64,000 bases of DNA, taken from assembly GCF_046244365.1 (NCBI RefSeq), contig NZ_CP176395.1, forward strand, positions 7,626,001 to 7,690,000, given 5' to 3'. This document shows positions 42,436-51,246 of the stretch, in pieces. A program made the position numbers and the translations under genes. Within the stretch, counting starts at the first letter, position 1, and each line of letters opens with the position of its first letter. Source of the stretch: Paenibacillus_V sp046244365 (lineage in GTDB: Bacteria; Bacillota; Bacilli; Paenibacillales; NBRC-103111). The notes beneath the pieces were generated by a model. It saw nothing but the letters and a program-made list of their open reading frames with translations. It did not search any database and was not told where the DNA came from.

Positions 42436-43146
42436 CTATTTGGCAGCCGCTACGACAAACCGCCCGTCCCGGATCTGATATTCCCGGTTGCACAAATTCT
42501 GCATGAACGCCAGGTCGTGGAAGATGCCGAGCATCGTCGTTCCTTCCTTCATCAGCTGCTCGATCAGCATCTTCACTTTGATCTTGGAAGCGTGATCGAG
42601 GCTTGCCGTCGGTTCGTCCAGCAGCAGCAGTCTCGGACGCTTCACCATCGCTCTTGCGATGTTCAATCGAAGCTTCTCCCCTCCGGAGAAGGTAGCAGGG
42701 TAGCTGTCCCATAAGCTGCGGTCCAATTCGAAATGATCCAGCATGCTCTCCGTCTCGCGCTCGGCGAACGCGGCCTCATGGCCCATCTCCACAATCGCGT
42801 GCCGGACGAGCTCCCTCGCCGTCGTACGGGGCATCACATTCAAAAATTGCGAGACGTAGCCAATTTCGTATTTGCGCAAATCGATGATCGTCCGCTCGGA
42901 TGCGTGAGCCAGATCGATCGTCCCGAAACGTTTGGAGTGGTACCAAATATGGCCCGCTTGCGGCAAGTAGGTGCGATGGATACATCGGAGCACCGTCGAT
43001 TTGCCGCTGCCGCTTTTGCCGGTAATGCCGACAAACTCGCCTTCCTTTAAGAAAAAGCTCACATCGTCGATCGCCTTGATCTGTTTGTTCAAGTTATGCA
43101 GGGTGAACGATTTGGACAAATGCTCGATCGTCAGGATGTTTTCCAC
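42436..43146 (-). CDS. phnL: C-P lyase subunit PhnL (ABC-type)
   Basis: 236 residues. ATPase motifs GKSGSGKST, FSGGEKLRLNIARAM and LLLDEPTASLD. PhnL is part of the C-P lyase core accessory proteins; with PhnG, H, I it makes the ribose-5-triphosphate phosphonate intermediate. GTG start. Gene order here is K, M, L rather than the Escherichia coli K, L, M. Confidence 0.94.
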   Translation of the reverse strand: MENILTIEHLSKSFTLHNLNKQIKAIDDVSFFLKEGEFVGITGKSGSGKSTVLRCIHRTYLPQAGHIWYHSKRFGTIDLAHASERTIIDLRKYEIGYVSQFLNVMPRTTARELVRHAIVEMGHEAAFAERETESMLDHFELDRSLWDSYPATFSGGEKLRLNIARAMVKRPRLLLLDEPTASLDHASKIKVKMLIEQLMKEGTTMLGIFHDLAFMQNLCNREYQIRDGRFVVAAAK

Positions 43147-43161
43147 GGTATCCCCCCTTTT

Positions 43162-44340
43162 TCAGATTCTGTAATTGGTTTTCTGAATCAGCTTGCCGTC
43201 CACGAACACGGCCGTGATGACCGGGAAATCGGGTTCGATCTTCTCGATGATGAGAAGGTCCGCTTTCTTCCCTTCGCGGATGGATCCGATTTCCCCATCC
43301 ATATTGACGGCTCTTGCCGGATGAAGGGAGACCATCTTGAACATGTCGACCAAGTCTCTCTTGCATTGATTAGCCAAATAAAAGACGGCGTGCAGCATCG
43401 CGGCCGGATAATAATCGCTGCATAGAATGTCGATGCTGCCGTGATCGACCGCTTCCGCCGCCGACAGGTTGCCGCTGTGCGAACCTCCCAAAATGACATT
43501 CGGCGCGCCCGCTACCGTGTACATCCCCATTTCCTTGGCTTTCTTGGCAATCTCGAGGGTAATCGGGAATTCGCTGATGACGGTGCCGAAGCTTTTCACC
43601 AGCTCCAGCTTTTCGAGCGAATCGTCGTCATGGGAGGCAATGGCAATCTGATTTTCCATAGCCAGCCGGGCGATTTCGCGGATGCCTTCCTCGGTCAATT
43701 TGGGCTTGATCTGATGGTTCGCGATGATCTCGTCGATGCCTTCGTCCGATAAGTCGTGGTAGCCCTTAACGGTTTTCTTGTACACTTCCAGATCCCTGTA
43801 TTGTCCTTGCCCCGGCGTATGATCCATGAACGAGATCAAGTGAACTTTCTTTTCGGCGATATAGCTCTTGAGATTGTCGATCTCGTCCATGTTGTCGATC
43901 TCGAATCTTGCGTGAAACCGGTGGCGCACCAGATGCTTGCTCGTATGGGTCTGATCGATCAAATCGATCAATTTCCTGACATTCTCCGGCTCGCGGATCG
44001 GCCGGTACTTGTAATCGACGGATTTGAAAATCGACAGCGAGTGGTACATCGTCGTAATGCCGTGGGAGATCAGTTCCTTCTCGGTTTCTCTCAGACTCAG
44101 GCGAAAATCGATCAGAGAGGTCGGTCTCGGAGCCGTCATATGCTCGATGTAATCGGAATGAATATCGATGAACCCCGGGGAAACGTACCCGCCGGCCGCA
44201 TCGATGATTTCCGTCTGTTCATCCGGTATGATCGCTCCCCGAAAGGCGATCCGCGCGATCCGGTCTCCTTTGATGAAAAGATCGAAGCCTTCCAGAATAG
44301 CCTCTTCCGTTATAATTCGTCCGTTCGTGATCAGATACAT
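43162..44340 (-). CDS. phnM: Ribose-1-phosphonate 5-triphosphate diphosphatase PhnM
   Basis: 392 residues of the amidohydrolase fold: metal ligands GFIDIHSDYIEH, the RHRFHARFEIDN region, IASHDDDSLEK and LCSDYYPAA. Removes pyrophosphate from the triphosphate intermediate to give the substrate of PhnJ. ATG start with GGAGG; 25 bases after phnK. Length matches the family. Confidence 0.95.
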   Translation of the reverse strand: MYLITNGRIITEEAILEGFDLFIKGDRIARIAFRGAIIPDEQTEIIDAAGGYVSPGFIDIHSDYIEHMTAPRPTSLIDFRLSLRETEKELISHGITTMYHSLSIFKSVDYKYRPIREPENVRKLIDLIDQTHTSKHLVRHRFHARFEIDNMDEIDNLKSYIAEKKVHLISFMDHTPGQGQYRDLEVYKKTVKGYHDLSDEGIDEIIANHQIKPKLTEEGIREIARLAMENQIAIASHDDDSLEKLELVKSFGTVISEFPITLEIAKKAKEMGMYTVAGAPNVILGGSHSGNLSAAEAVDHGSIDILCSDYYPAAMLHAVFYLANQCKRDLVDMFKMVSLHPARAVNMDGEIGSIREGKKADLLIIEKIEPDFPVITAVFVDGKLIQKTNYRI

Positions 44341-44364
44341 AGGCCACCTCCATCTATGGATGAA

Positions 44365-45213
44365 CTAGAGCAGGGAATGAACGAGCTGCTGCGTATACGC
44401 ATGCTGCGGATCTTCGAGAATTTGATCGGTCAAGCCCTGCTCGACCACCCGGCCGTCCAGCATCACCATCGTGCGGTCCGCCAGCATGCGGATGACGCCC
44501 AAATCATGCGAAACAAGGAGCATGCTGATGTTTAGTTCCCTTTGCAAATGCTTGATCAAATCGAGAACGTTCGCTTGCACCGACAAATCGAGCCCTGTCG
44601 TCACCTCGTCCAGAAGCAGAATCGGCGGGTTGTTGGATAACGCCTTGGCGATTTGCACCCGCTGCTGCATGCCTCCGGAGAAGTTTTTCGGCGCTTCCTT
44701 CATCCGGTGTACGGGAATATGGACCCGCTCGAGCAGCTCGGTTCCCCGCGCTTCCATCGCCCCTACATGCCGGTTGCCGGCTGCGATCATCTTCTCGGCG
44801 ATGTTGCCGATGGACGTAAACCCCATTCTCAGTCCCAGAACCGGATTCTGATAAACCTTGCCCATCAGATGATTGCGGATAAATCTTTTTTGCTGGGGAG
44901 ACTCGGCGAACATATTGCTCGCTCCCTCTTTGTAGGCTTGAAGGTAAGCTTCGCCGCTCGTCGCTTCCTGATCGAAATACATGCACCGCATCAGCGTCGA
45001 CTTGCCGCTGCCGCTTTCGCCTACGATGCCCAGCACTTCCCCGGGATACAGCTCGAACGATAGATTTTGACAGGCGTATACGGTGCCGCATGCCGGACAG
45101 TAATTTTTGTCAAGCTTTCGGTCGGCCTCGCTGCCGCAGCGCTCGCATCCGTTTCCGAATCGCTTGTTCAGATTTTGGACAGTTAGGATCGGTGCTGCAA
45201 ATTCCCCCATCAT
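44365..45213 (-). CDS. phnK: C-P lyase ATPase PhnK with zinc-ribbon insert
   Basis: 282 residues, about 30 longer than E. coli PhnK. Walker A GESGSGKST, SGGMQQRVQIAKAL, LLLDEVTTGLD and SHDLGVIRMLADR are normal. The extra segment lies before Walker A and holds two Cys pairs (CERCGSEAD and CPACGTVYAC), spaced like a zinc ribbon. Start overlaps the phnJ stop by four bases. PhnK binds the core complex and drives turnover of PhnJ. Confidence 0.93.
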   Translation of the reverse strand: MMGEFAAPILTVQNLNKRFGNGCERCGSEADRKLDKNYCPACGTVYACQNLSFELYPGEVLGIVGESGSGKSTLMRCMYFDQEATSGEAYLQAYKEGASNMFAESPQQKRFIRNHLMGKVYQNPVLGLRMGFTSIGNIAEKMIAAGNRHVGAMEARGTELLERVHIPVHRMKEAPKNFSGGMQQRVQIAKALSNNPPILLLDEVTTGLDLSVQANVLDLIKHLQRELNISMLLVSHDLGVIRMLADRTMVMLDGRVVEQGLTDQILEDPQHAYTQQLVHSLL

Positions 45214-46067
45214 ACGCCACCTCTTGATAAGGACTTCTGATTCATTCGGCTTAAACAGTAGCTTGTGTCATTGCACTGGTAATAGGTGACGCCTGCATCC
45301 GGATCGAATAGTTCGTCCATGAAGGACTCAACGGCTCCGCATTGCTTGCAGGATTTGCCGTGAAATGATTCCGCCCGGAAGGGGACGTCCTCGAACGATA
45401 AGGATACGACCTTCGTATAGGGAGGAACCGCGTAAATTTTTTTCTCCCGGCCCGCACCGAGCAGAATCAACGCCTCGGAGCTATGCAGCTTCGGATTGTC
45501 GAACTTCGGAATGGGGCTCGGAGCCATGACGTACCGGTCATGCACCATGACGGGGTGATCGGCGCCGGTCGTCATATTCCGGTATTTCATGATCTGCTCG
45601 AACAGCGTCAGCCACGCTCCGCTGTAATCTTTTTCCCCGTGCAGCTTCTTCGTCTCCAGCTCGCTCGATTCATGCATCCGCAGCGGCTCCGGCATCGGCA
45701 CCTGCAGAACGAGAATTTGGCCCGGCTTGAGCGGAACCTCGGGAACGCGATGCCGCGATTGGATCAGGGTCGCTTCCGAAGTCTCGTCAACAGTTTGGAC
45801 GCCGGTCGTTTTGCGGATCAGTTTTTTGATGCTGACCGCATTGACGGATTCATCCGAGCCTTGGTCAATCACTTTGAGAACGTCGTTCTTCCCGATCAGG
45901 GATAGCGTGAGCTGAAGCCCGCCGGTGCCCCATCCCCGCCCGATCGGCATTTCTCTTGAGGCGAACGGGACCTGATAGCCCGGAATCGCGATGGCTTTCA
46001 AGGTCGCTCTCCGGATTTCCCTCTTGGAGCCTTCATCAAAAAAAGCAAAGTTATAGTGGATTTGCAT
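45210..46067 (-). CDS. phnJ: C-P lyase radical subunit PhnJ
   Basis: 285 residues. The unusual iron-sulfur ligands are clear: CKQCGAVESF then YYQCNDTSYCLSR, i.e. C-x2-C-x21-C-x5-C, the same spacing as Cys241, Cys244, Cys266 and Cys272 of E. coli. The glycine-radical loop reads GRGWGTGGLQLT. Splits the C-P bond of ribose-phosphonates by radical chemistry using S-adenosylmethionine. Coupled to phnK. Confidence 0.96.
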   Translation of the reverse strand: MQIHYNFAFFDEGSKREIRRATLKAIAIPGYQVPFASREMPIGRGWGTGGLQLTLSLIGKNDVLKVIDQGSDESVNAVSIKKLIRKTTGVQTVDETSEATLIQSRHRVPEVPLKPGQILVLQVPMPEPLRMHESSELETKKLHGEKDYSGAWLTLFEQIMKYRNMTTGADHPVMVHDRYVMAPSPIPKFDNPKLHSSEALILLGAGREKKIYAVPPYTKVVSLSFEDVPFRAESFHGKSCKQCGAVESFMDELFDPDAGVTYYQCNDTSYCLSRMNQKSLSRGGV

Positions 46068-46070
46068 CGG

Positions 46071-47216
46071 CTACACCTCTTGGTCTTCCAAGGTTTGGAC
46101 TTGCTTCGTCTTGCGGACGTCGTTCAGCTTCGACTGGAAGGTGACGTAGTGCGGCATTTTCAAGTGGGAAATGAAGCCCGTCGATTCCACCGAATCGATA
46201 TGGTAAAGCACGAACTCCTCGTTCTGGGTCGGCAGGCTGCGGTCGCCCTTCTCCAAACTTTTATCCAGAATGCTCATGGCGATGGCTTTCGTCTCGTTCT
46301 GTCCGAAGCAAAGCCCGTAGCCGAACTCGAGCTCCAGCTCTTGCCTGCCTCTTTCCTTCTCGACGGCTGCCGGAATGAGCATCTCCACTTCCGTTACCTT
46401 GACGTCCCCGATAAAGTAAGCTTCGTCCTCGTCCTCGGACGGCTTCAGCGGGCTGTCGATATAGATCGGCAGATGGCCGACGCGCAGCTCTCCGACGGTA
46501 GGATGAACATTTCCGTACCCGCGAATGACCGCATACGCCATCGAGGTAACCGCCCCCGTCTGCCCTCTGGTCAAAATTTGCAGCTTCTGGCTGCGGCTCG
46601 CCGGAAACGTCAGGCTCCGTCTCGTGACATCGTCCGGTTCCCGGGCATCGAGCGGGCAATCGGCTACGAGCCCTTCTCTGCGCAAATAATCGAGCACTTT
46701 GGGCAGCCGGACCAATTCGGTATCGCTATCGGTATAGGCAGCGTGACCGTCCTGCTCCGCACCGTCTCCATGTGCGAATTCCTGCAGCCATTCCATAACC
46801 GCCGCTTCCGTTTCTTCGACCAAGTCGAAATCGAGCAGCCGATGGCTGTAATCCGTTGAGGCGCCGAGAATTTGCCCGCCCGGAATATCCTTGAAGCTGG
46901 CGGAAATCCTTCTTTCCACGAGCATCTCCTCGGAAACGACCGTTCTCGAATAATGCTTCCGGGGCAGCGTGGATCGGTACGCCCGGAGCAAAAAGACCGC
47001 TTCCTCCGGATTGCCCTCCGCTTGCTTGACGGCGATCGCCGCCAGCGTTTCGCTGTACAGACTGCTTTCCGACATGACCTGATCGATCAAGCCTCTCATG
47101 CCGCCTTCGATCTGCCCGATGTCAAGGATCGCGCCGTGCTTGACTCTCTCGTACCGGATTCGCTTGAGCGACTCCTCGATGGCGGACGTTCCGCCCTTTA
47201 CCGCTACGTAGCCCAT
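46071..47216 (-). CDS. phnI: C-P lyase nucleosidase PhnI
   Basis: 381 residues, close to the E. coli 354 plus a small tail. MGYVAVKGGTSAIEESLKR start and FGYGLCFGQNETKAIAMSILD near the end are family signatures. Acts with PhnG, H, L to replace the adenine of MgATP by phosphonate. Start ATG directly follows the phnH stop (TAAATG). Confidence 0.95.
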   Translation of the reverse strand: MGYVAVKGGTSAIEESLKRIRYERVKHGAILDIGQIEGGMRGLIDQVMSESSLYSETLAAIAVKQAEGNPEEAVFLLRAYRSTLPRKHYSRTVVSEEMLVERRISASFKDIPGGQILGASTDYSHRLLDFDLVEETEAAVMEWLQEFAHGDGAEQDGHAAYTDSDTELVRLPKVLDYLRREGLVADCPLDAREPDDVTRRSLTFPASRSQKLQILTRGQTGAVTSMAYAVIRGYGNVHPTVGELRVGHLPIYIDSPLKPSEDEDEAYFIGDVKVTEVEMLIPAAVEKERGRQELELEFGYGLCFGQNETKAIAMSILDKSLEKGDRSLPTQNEEFVLYHIDSVESTGFISHLKMPHYVTFQSKLNDVRKTKQVQTLEDQEV

Positions 47217-47819
47217 TTACTTAACCTCCCCTTTCGAGACCTGCGTCGTCCTCGGCAAGCAGAGGAGGCGATGGTCCGTATCGACGAAGAGAAGATCGAT
47301 GCCAAGCGGATACTCGGCGTTTCGCTCCGCGCGGATCTCCACCCAGTCCGCTTGCATGTTCACCTGAGCGAAGCAGGCGTCTTCGATGCCGGGTCCGGTC
47401 AATCGCAAAGCGTCTTCGCCCGTTCCGGTCAGCGACTCCGACTCGACGACGACCGTCGCCGAATGGTGAGGATCGAGCAGATCCCCGATTTTGGCCCCTT
47501 CGAGCGCGCTCCGCAGATCGTCCGACGCCGCATCCTGCAGGACAAACACATAATCCGCCTGCTCCGCTTCCGCCGCTCTGGCATAGGTTAACTGATTGAA
47601 CAGGTGCGTTACTTCGGCCTCCTTGGCGGATATAACCTTGAAGGAGACCTCCGTGTCCAGCAGCATCATGGCGATCAGCAGCGTCGAAGGAAAACAGCCG
47701 GCATCCTTGCCGAGCTTGCCCGCCTCTTCGGCCAGATCCGCAATGACGCCAGGCCTCGACATGGCATCCACCACTTTCCGGTAAGAAGTCTGTATATCGT
47801 GAACCAGATCCAGCTTCAT
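47217..47819 (-). CDS. phnH: C-P lyase subunit PhnH
   Basis: 200 residues. LDLVHDIQTSYRKVVDAMSRPG is the family opening, with ALLIAMMLLDTEV and LTGPGIEDA near the middle. Non-catalytic dimer that bridges PhnG and PhnI in the core complex. AAGGGAG ribosome site; stop adjoins phnI. Confidence 0.95.
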   Translation of the reverse strand: MKLDLVHDIQTSYRKVVDAMSRPGVIADLAEEAGKLGKDAGCFPSTLLIAMMLLDTEVSFKVISAKEAEVTHLFNQLTYARAAEAEQADYVFVLQDAASDDLRSALEGAKIGDLLDPHHSATVVVESESLTGTGEDALRLTGPGIEDACFAQVNMQADWVEIRAERNAEYPLGIDLLFVDTDHRLLCLPRTTQVSKGEVK

Positions 47820-47833
47820 CCAATCCGCTCCCT

Positions 47834-48259
47834 TCAGTCCGTGTCCATCGTTTCAAAATTGACTTTGGTCCTGAGCACGCCTGCGGCGAACGCTTTCCGC
47901 TCCTCCGCGATTCTGCCCGCTTCGGACAGCAGCGCTTCCGTCCAAGCCGCCGTTTCCTTAAGTCCGGCTTCGTAGGCGGCGTCAATAACGGCCAGATCGT
48001 AGGCGCGCTCCGGCTCGTCGCCCTTCAAGATGCCTACGCCGATCCGTCCGCCGATCCGGACCTTGCATTCCGTGACCAGCACCTCGCCCAGGTAGAACAA
48101 GCTTTTCTGCGCGGTTTCTCTTACCTTGACCATGACCAAGCCGTGATTCGGCTCCTCTACCGTCGTCACTTCATGCCGTTCCTTGATTTCTTGCGCCAAT
48201 GCGGCCGCGACCGCGCCGGAACCGTTAATCAAAATTTCCGTCCTTTGCTTGCGTTTCAT
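47834..48259 (-). CDS. phnG: C-P lyase subunit PhnG
   Basis: 141 residues from ATG 48259; an upstream frame to 48301 is unlikely. Features: LVMVKVRETAQKSLFYLGEVL, VTECKVRIGGRIGVGILKGD (family core) and RAYDLAVIDAAYEAG. Core subunit with PhnH/PhnI. First structural gene after phnF, about 90 bp away. Confidence 0.94.
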   Translation of the reverse strand: MKRKQRTEILINGSGAVAAALAQEIKERHEVTTVEEPNHGLVMVKVRETAQKSLFYLGEVLVTECKVRIGGRIGVGILKGDEPERAYDLAVIDAAYEAGLKETAAWTEALLSEAGRIAEERKAFAAGVLRTKVNFETMDTD

Positions 48260-48346
48260 GCCGGACCTCCTTGCGTCTATGTGCGATTCCTTCCGAAACA
48301 AGACCCACTATATCTTGTTGCCAATCGGGCGGATGTTAAGATTGCG

Positions 48347-49048
48347 TTAAAGTACATAAGTGAAGAAATCTCCCCGGTACAAAATCCTCGAATACTCCAG
48401 CGTCTTTCCCGTACGATGATCCGCAAGCTCCGATTCCAGCACTAACAGCGGGATCAGGCTCGAGCACGCGAACAGGTCCCGTTCAAACTTGGAAGGATAG
48501 GTTACGCTAAGCAGCGTTTGTGCGGAACGAGGCTCCGTATAGCCCCTGTCCCTGTAAAACTCGAACATCGAGGTGATCGCTCTCCCGGTCCGTTCGATAT
48601 CCTCAAACAGCGCTTCCGCCACATACGAAATGTGCAGGGCAATCGGTACGGAATCGATGATTCGCAGCCTGCCCACTTTAAAGACCCGTTCCCTCTCTCC
48701 CGCGCCTAGTGCCTGATAAATTTTGTCGTTGTATTCGATCGGCTCGCAAAACATATTTTTGGACTGGCAGTCGTAGCCCAGCTGCAGCATCTTCTTGCTG
48801 AAGCTTTCGTTGCCGTACAGCATTAACGGAATGCGCTGGTGCCGGTCCTTGACGAAGCTGCCTTTCCCTTGCTTGGAATAAATGTAGCCGAGCTCCTGGA
48901 GCCGCTCGTACGCTTTCCGCGCCGTGATCCGGGGAACCCGGTACAGATCCGCAAGCTCGTTCTCGGACGGCAGTTTATCGTCGGCCTCGTACTTGCCTGA
49001 CTGAATGTCCGCAATCAGGCGATCCATAATATCCATCTCTTCGGACAT
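48347..49048 (-). CDS. phnF: Phosphonate operon regulator PhnF (GntR/HutC type)
   Basis: 233 residues. Winged helix with KLPSENELADLYRVPRITARKA and LQELGYIYSKQGKGSFV; the C-terminal UTRA domain has EPIEYNDKIY, LRIIDSVPIALHISYV and RSAQTLLSVTYP. PhnF-type proteins repress phn genes until phosphonate or phosphate signal is present. GGGAGG ribosome site. Confidence 0.9.
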   Translation of the reverse strand: MSEEMDIMDRLIADIQSGKYEADDKLPSENELADLYRVPRITARKAYERLQELGYIYSKQGKGSFVKDRHQRIPLMLYGNESFSKKMLQLGYDCQSKNMFCEPIEYNDKIYQALGAGERERVFKVGRLRIIDSVPIALHISYVAEALFEDIERTGRAITSMFEFYRDRGYTEPRSAQTLLSVTYPSKFERDLFACSSLIPLLVLESELADHRTGKTLEYSRILYRGDFFTYVL

Positions 49049-49070
49049 GCCGGTCCGCCTCCCAACGCGC

Positions 49071-49703
49071 TCAGCTGTATGTTTCGATAAAGCGTTCCAT
49101 ATCGTTCAGTTCGAAGAAACGTTCCTCCAACACCTCGCGCGGCCAGTCCCACCAGGCGATTTGCAGCAGCTTATCGACGATTTCCTTGGGGAACCTCGTT
49201 CTGATCGGCTTGGCGGGAACGCCCACCACAATCGTATAGGGCTCTACATCCTTCGTTACGACCGAGCCCGAGCCGATGACCGCTCCGGTACCCACGTTGA
49301 CGCCTTTCATCACGATGGCTCCGTGCCCGATCCACACATCGTGGCCGATCGTGACCCGGTTCCCGCGGCGCCAGTTGAAAATATCCTCGTCGTCCGTTTC
49401 CGCAAATCCGAAAGCCGCTCTGCGGTAAGTCATATGGTGCTGCGTGACGCGATCCATCGGATGGTTGACGGGATTGATGCAAACGTGGGACGCGATCGAA
49501 GTAAACTTCCCGATCTCGCTGTAGTTGATCGTCACGTCGTCCATCGTATAGGTATAATCGCCGATCTTCGTTTCCACGATCTGGTTGAATGGCCCGATCG
49601 AGGTCCACTCTCCGGCGAAGCTGCCCTCCATTCGGCTGGTTTCGTGAATGCTGGGCTCCGGTGAAAGCTTCGCGTGTGCTCCGGGCTGATGAATAGGGCG
49701 CAT
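49071..49703 (-). CDS. Hexapeptide-repeat acetyltransferase of the phosphonate cluster
   Basis: 210 residues. Left-handed beta-helix hexapeptides (VTINYSEIGKFTSIASHVCI, VTIGHDVWIGHGAIVMKGV, VGTGAVIGSGSVVTKDV) with the extended loop NWRRG typical of the xenobiotic acetyltransferase branch. Homologues are routinely found in phn operons as a 'transferase hexapeptide repeat family phosphonate metabolism protein', possibly doing the job of PhnO (acetylating aminophosphonates). Active His in PVNHPMDRVTQHH. AAGGAG ribosome site. Confidence 0.85.
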   Translation of the reverse strand: MRPIHQPGAHAKLSPEPSIHETSRMEGSFAGEWTSIGPFNQIVETKIGDYTYTMDDVTINYSEIGKFTSIASHVCINPVNHPMDRVTQHHMTYRRAAFGFAETDDEDIFNWRRGNRVTIGHDVWIGHGAIVMKGVNVGTGAVIGSGSVVTKDVEPYTIVVGVPAKPIRTRFPKEIVDKLLQIAWWDWPREVLEERFFELNDMERFIETYS

Positions 49704-49717
49704 AACGTAACAGCTCC

Positions 49718-50587
49718 TTAACGTAGTGAATTTCCAATCCGGATTTCTTTGCGTTTCAGTAAATCATGCACGCAGACTAGACCCGGGCTTTTGCTGCCCA
49801 GCGTCACAAACTTCTCTCCATAGAACCCGTGAAAATCCGATCCGCCCGTTACGACCAAATCGTATTCCAGCCCATATTCCTGCGCCTTCACTTCGTCATC
49901 CGGTCCATGCAGCGGGTGCCAGGCTTCGATTCCCTGGAGACCACTCTCCACCAGCTCCGGCACGGCGTCGAAATTGCCGTACTGTCCGGGGTGCGCAAGC
50001 ACGGGGACTCCTCCGGCCTGCCGGATCGCCGCAATGGCGGCGCTTGCCTCCACATACTCCAACGGCATATAGGCAATGCCCGGCTCCGCCCCGTTCCGGC
50101 CGCGGGAAAACAGCTTTTTGTACAGCTCGCCGTAAATGGTCGACGTGTAGCCCTGCTTGATCAGCGCATGCATAATGTGCTGCTTATAAATGCCTGTGCC
50201 GCCTTCGGCAAGCTTCATGACCTGCTCCAAGGTGATCGAGTAGCCCGCCTCGATCAGCTTATCGATCATGATCAAGCTGGCCTCGTGGCGTTTAACCAGC
50301 AGCGGGCTGCATAAAGCTTCAAGCGCGGCATGCCCCGGTTCGATAAAATAGCCGAGCATATGCACCCTCGTTTGCCGCTTGAAATCGTAGGCCGATATTT
50401 CAATGCCGGGAATGATTTCGATGCCTCGTTCCTTCCCCAGGCTCATCATTTCCGCTAGGCCGCCTGTCGTGTCATGATTGGTGACCGCCAGATGGCTGAT
50501 TTTTTCTTTCAAAGCTAATTCCAGCACCTCCTCGAAGGTAAAGGAACCGTCGGATCGTTTCGTATGGCAATGCAGCTCGACTTTCAT
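49718..50587 (-). CDS. PHP-domain phosphoesterase, likely PhnP/PhnN substitute
   Basis: 289 residues. PHP metal motifs: VELHCHTKRSDG, LAVTNHDTTG, PGIEIS, VLAHPGQYG and GGSDFHG. First gene of the operon (AGGAGG upstream). A related PHP protein (Elen0235 of Eggerthella lenta) was shown to hydrolyse 5-phosphoribosyl 1,2-cyclic phosphate to ribose-5-phosphate, the last steps of the C-P lyase pathway. phnP and phnN are absent here, so this enzyme probably does both steps. Inference from context and family. Confidence 0.85.
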   Translation of the reverse strand: MKVELHCHTKRSDGSFTFEEVLELALKEKISHLAVTNHDTTGGLAEMMSLGKERGIEIIPGIEISAYDFKRQTRVHMLGYFIEPGHAALEALCSPLLVKRHEASLIMIDKLIEAGYSITLEQVMKLAEGGTGIYKQHIMHALIKQGYTSTIYGELYKKLFSRGRNGAEPGIAYMPLEYVEASAAIAAIRQAGGVPVLAHPGQYGNFDAVPELVESGLQGIEAWHPLHGPDDEVKAQEYGLEYDLVVTGGSDFHGFYGEKFVTLGSKSPGLVCVHDLLKRKEIRIGNSLR

Positions 50588-50820
50588 AAGGGAACCTCCT
50601 GGGGATAAACGGCTTCGCCGTCTTTTAGACGAGCGCGTTTGCCGAGAAATGGAACAATCAGCGGAGATATACTTTCTGACATTTTGGAATCATTCGGATG
50701 GGATAGAACCGATTACGGAGTCACCGCTTGATGACCACGGCCTTAGTCTAACTTGATGCCAAGTGACAAGGGTTAAAGCACTGTAAACGGGATGTTAAGA
50801 AAATGTAAGGGGCTATGGAA
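50588..50820 (-). promoter_or_regulatory. Promoter region of the phn operon
   Basis: Leader of about 165 bp after the Pho box (50772-50808) and before the first start at 50587. On the minus strand the region contains TAGACT as a possible -10 near 50749. No other gene. Confidence 0.45.
50772..50808 (-). promoter_or_regulatory. Pho box upstream of the phn operon
   Basis: On the minus strand four direct TT(A/T)ACA-like repeats: TTACAT, TTAACA, TTTACA, TTTAAC with starts 10, 11 and 10 bp apart. This is the PhoP-binding pattern of Bacillales (TT-A/T-A-C-A with 11-bp periodicity). It lies about 185 bp before the operon's first start and points leftward, so PhoPR should induce the operon under phosphate starvation. 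Confidence 0.65.
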
Positions 50821-50827
50821 GAACGAG

Positions 50828-50865
50828 AAAAAACCCTTCTGCAACGGTTTGCAGAAGGGCTTTTT
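50828..50865. terminator. Bidirectional terminator
   Basis: Eleven perfect pairs CCCTTCTGCAA / TTGCAGAAGGG with T-runs on either strand (TTTTT to the right, TTTTTT on the minus strand). It insulates the phn promoter from leftward read-through and the opposite strand from rightward read-through. Confidence 0.8.
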
Positions 50866-50918
50866 ACCATTAATTTCAACCCGGCTTCTTCGGTAAATTG
50901 ACTTGAAGCTACCCTTGC

Positions 50919-51246
50919 TATTGCTGGAAACCGGCTTCCCGCCGAATGTTCGAGGCATTAGACGACGCCAGGGGCTGCTAAATGTCCGAATATCCGAAAA
51001 ACTACCGGATTAGACGACGCGAAAGACTTCTATTTTGCTGGAAACCAGCTTGCCTCGCCTGTTCGAGGCATTTAGACGACGTCAGGGGCTGCTGATTTCC
51101 CGGATATCCAGAAAATTGCCGGATTAGACGACGCGAAAGACTTCTATTTGCTGAAAACCGACTGGTTGTTCGAGGCATTTAGACGACGCTAGGACTGCTG
51201 ATTTCCCGGATATCCGGAAAAATTGCCGGACTACACCCAAATTGCC
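50919..51246. repeat. 114-bp tandem repeat array, left part
   Basis: About three copies of a roughly 114-bp unit; anchors TAGACGACGCGAAAGACTTC at 51011 and 51125, and CGAGGCATTTAGACGACG at 50951, 51064 and 51171. The array continues at 51863-51972 after a 164-bp-unit array splits it. The same unit, in reverse orientation, is at 61013-61490. Non-coding. Confidence 0.85.
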
